Source of the DNA: Lachnospiraceae bacterium
GTDB taxonomy: Bacteria > Bacillota_A > Clostridia > Lachnospirales > Lachnospiraceae
Assembly (NCBI GenBank): GCA_017960415.1
Contig: JAGCZE010000343.1
Coordinates: forward strand, 1 to 7,396
DNA length: 7,396 nucleotides
Direction of reading: 5' to 3'
Positions 5,706 through 7,396 of this stretch are shown here, piece by piece (position 1 is the stretch's first letter; the number at the start of each line of letters is the position of its first letter). The notes beneath the pieces are model-generated. The model ran no database searches and was not told the origin of the DNA. It saw nothing but the letters and a program-made list of their open reading frames with translations. Made by a program: the position numbers and the translations under genes.

Positions 5706-7396
5706 ATGAAATATCTGACTTATTCCGAGGCGACCGTTTTTCTTTCGGTAACCTTAACTTCGATGATATTTAACATACTGCTCTGCATCATGCTGAAACT
5801 TCTCGGAAGTGCCGATGACAAGAAGGGTGGCGGCTTTCGGCGGCTTGCAACTGTGGTTCTTCTCGGAAGCATTTTAACCTGTGCGGCTGTTTATACACGC
5901 CGGGTCATAAATCCGGCCGTTCCTCGGTATGTCGGTTTATTGATGCATCTGTGTTCTATAGGTGCCAACATCTTACTTACATATTATTTTGCAAGATATG
6001 TCGAAAGTTTCTTCGGCGACAGGGATCGAAACGGCGGATTGATAGAGAAGATCAACAGGAGCCTTGCGGGATGCGGAGCGGCTTCTGTGCTCGTATGTTT
6101 CTTTATTATGCTTCCCGGAGTCAACGAGACCGAGGAAAGCATCACGCTGCCGGGAGCGTATCACTTCATCGCGGGATATCTGATCGAAATTTATTTTATC
6201 CTGTATGCTCTTGTTTATTTTATCAGATTTAAGAAAACCCTGGACAGACGTGCATATATTACTCTTATTGCGGGTTTTGCCGTTACGATCGCCGGGATCG
6301 TTCTCGAACGTCTGAGCTTTATTGAGATCACCTGCAACTATCCGGGCGCGGTCATGGGTCTGTATCTGTTCTATTTCGGAGCTGAAACTGCCGATTACAA
6401 GAAACTGAACACGACCATGGAAGAGCTCAAGGAAGCCAAGGAAAAGGCCGACGCGGCCAATATTGCGAAGTCGGAATTCCTTGCCAACATGTCCCATGAG
6501 ATCCGTACGCCCATCAACGCCGTGCTGGGTATGAATGAGATGATCCTTCGTGAATGCGAGGATCCTGCGATCATCAAGTATGCCCGTGATGTAGAAGGCG
6601 CAGGCAAGAATCTTCTGGCTATCATTAATGATATTCTCGATCTGTCGAAGATCGAGGCAGGCAAGATGGAGCTGGTTGAGGCACCTTACCGTCTGAGCTC
6701 CGTTCTGAATGATGTGGTTAATATGACATCCTTCAGGGCGAAGGCCAAGAATCTGGAACTCGAAGTCCAGGTAAACAGCAATATTCCCGATAATCTGTAC
6801 GGTGATGAAGTGCGTATCAGGCGTATTATAGTCAATCTGCTGAATAATGCCGTAAAATATACCGAAAAGGGCAAAATACGCCTCGATATCAGCGAGAAGC
6901 GCAATGATGGTTCCACAGACCTCATTATCGAGATATCCGATACGGGTATCGGTATAAGGCATAATGATCTGATCAAGCTTTTCAACAGGTTTGACCGTCT
7001 GGATATGTACAGGAACAAAACTGTGGAAGGAACCGGTCTGGGACTGGCCATTACCAGGGGACTGCTGGATCTGATGCAGGGAACCATTGATGTAAGGAGC
7101 GTCTACGGGGAAGGCTCCGTATTTACGGTATCGATCCCTCAGAGAATAGTTGAGGCCGATCCCATAGGCAACTGGCAGGAAAGATACGAAGGAACCCTCA
7201 AGGATAAGGAAAAACACAAAGAGGAATTCCATGCACCCGAAGCACGCATTCTGGTTGTTGACGATACTGTAGTCAATCTGATCGTAGTACAGAATCTGCT
7301 CAAACACTCCGAGATGCAGATCGATACGGCTGCCAGCGGTCAGGAAATGCTGGATATGGCCGAACAGACCAAATATGATATTATTCTTCTCGATCA
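5706..7396 (+). CDS. Second membrane hybrid histidine kinase (7TM - HisKA - HATPase - REC), 3'-truncated by window end
   Basis: Membrane sensor kinase, 563 complete codons visible. The start is fixed by GAGGA at 5695-5699 and by an in-frame TGA at 5694-5696. Seven hydrophobic segments are seen at about residues 8-31, 46-64, 74-98, 119-137, 151-174, 182-201 and 212-226. A short coiled linker (about 228-255) then leads straight into the kinase with no PAS domain. HisKA holds His264 in SHEIRTPIN. HATPase shows N-box Asn381, G1 DTGIG at 412-416 and G2 GTGLGL at 442-447. A linker (about 480-512) precedes the receiver, with Asp519-Asp520. Its phospho-acceptor, Asp563 in IILLDH, is the last complete codon of the window. 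The rest of the receiver and any further domain lie outside. The kinase core and receiver are clearly paralogous to the kinase at 1766-3997, but the sensor half is not recognisably similar. The gene is divergent from the citrate synthase-like gene, 256 bases apart. Ligand and target are unknown. Confidence 0.92.
   Translation, partial: MKYLTYSEATVFLSVTLTSMIFNILLCIMLKLLGSADDKKGGGFRRLATVVLLGSILTCAAVYTRRVINPAVPRYVGLLMHLCSIGANILLTYYFARYVESFFGDRDRNGGLIEKINRSLAGCGAASVLVCFFIMLPGVNETEESITLPGAYHFIAGYLIEIYFILYALVYFIRFKKTLDRRAYITLIAGFAVTIAGIVLERLSFIEITCNYPGAVMGLYLFYFGAETADYKKLNTTMEELKEAKEKADAANIAKSEFLANMSHEIRTPINAVLGMNEMILRECEDPAIIKYARDVEGAGKNLLAIINDILDLSKIEAGKMELVEAPYRLSSVLNDVVNMTSFRAKAKNLELEVQVNSNIPDNLYGDEVRIRRIIVNLLNNAVKYTEKGKIRLDISEKRNDGSTDLIIEISDTGIGIRHNDLIKLFNRFDRLDMYRNKTVEGTGLGLAITRGLLDLMQGTIDVRSVYGEGSVFTVSIPQRIVEADPIGNWQERYEGTLKDKEKHKEEFHAPEARILVVDDTVVNLIVVQNLLKHSEMQIDTAASGQEMLDMAEQTKYDIILLD

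Noticed and set aside
5973..7307. A 444-codon open frame on the minus strand
   Set aside because: It lies antisense to the second kinase, whose plus-strand frame has all histidine kinase motifs in order. The minus frame shows no recognisable domain and is a codon-bias shadow.

Overview
The window looks like chromosomal DNA from an anaerobic Firmicute of the class Clostridia, most likely a gut or rumen Lachnospiraceae. That placement is inference. It rests on a clostridial-type Re-citrate synthase-like enzyme, hybrid histidine kinases of a style common in that family, a uronate catabolism gene, moderate GC with AT-rich promoters, and strong purine-rich ribosome binding sites. No transposase, phage gene, CRISPR array, tRNA or rRNA is visible.

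Layout. (1) Bases 1-1283, plus strand: glucuronate isomerase (uxaC), missing about 44 N-terminal residues that lie before the window. (2) Bases 1284-1765: a 482-base gap. Most of it is a ~300-bp nested imperfect palindrome whose outer stem is 34 bp with a single wobble pair. Its inner part looks like an intrinsic terminator for uxaC. A very good sigma-A type promoter for the next gene follows. (3) Bases 1766-3997, plus strand: a complete 743-residue membrane hybrid histidine kinase (7 TM segments, PAS-like region, HisKA, HATPase, receiver). (4) Bases 4049-5449, minus strand and convergent with the kinase: a 466-residue homolog of Re-citrate synthase / isopropylmalate synthase. (5) Bases 5450-5705: a divergent promoter region with candidate promoters in both directions, plus direct and inverted repeats. 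(6) Bases 5706-7396, plus strand: a second membrane hybrid histidine kinase, paralogous to the first but with a different sensor half. It is cut by the window end exactly after its receiver phospho-acceptor Asp.

How they may fit together. The isomerase feeds hexuronates (from pectin or glucuronides) into central metabolism. The citrate synthase-like enzyme would condense acetyl-CoA and oxaloacetate at the entry of the oxidative TCA branch, towards 2-oxoglutarate and glutamate. The two kinases are orphan phosphorelay inputs with no DNA-binding regulator or HPt protein in view. Their stimuli and targets cannot be read from the sequence. Nothing shows that the four genes form one pathway; each appears to have its own promoter. 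The least explained element is the ~300-bp palindrome downstream of uxaC.
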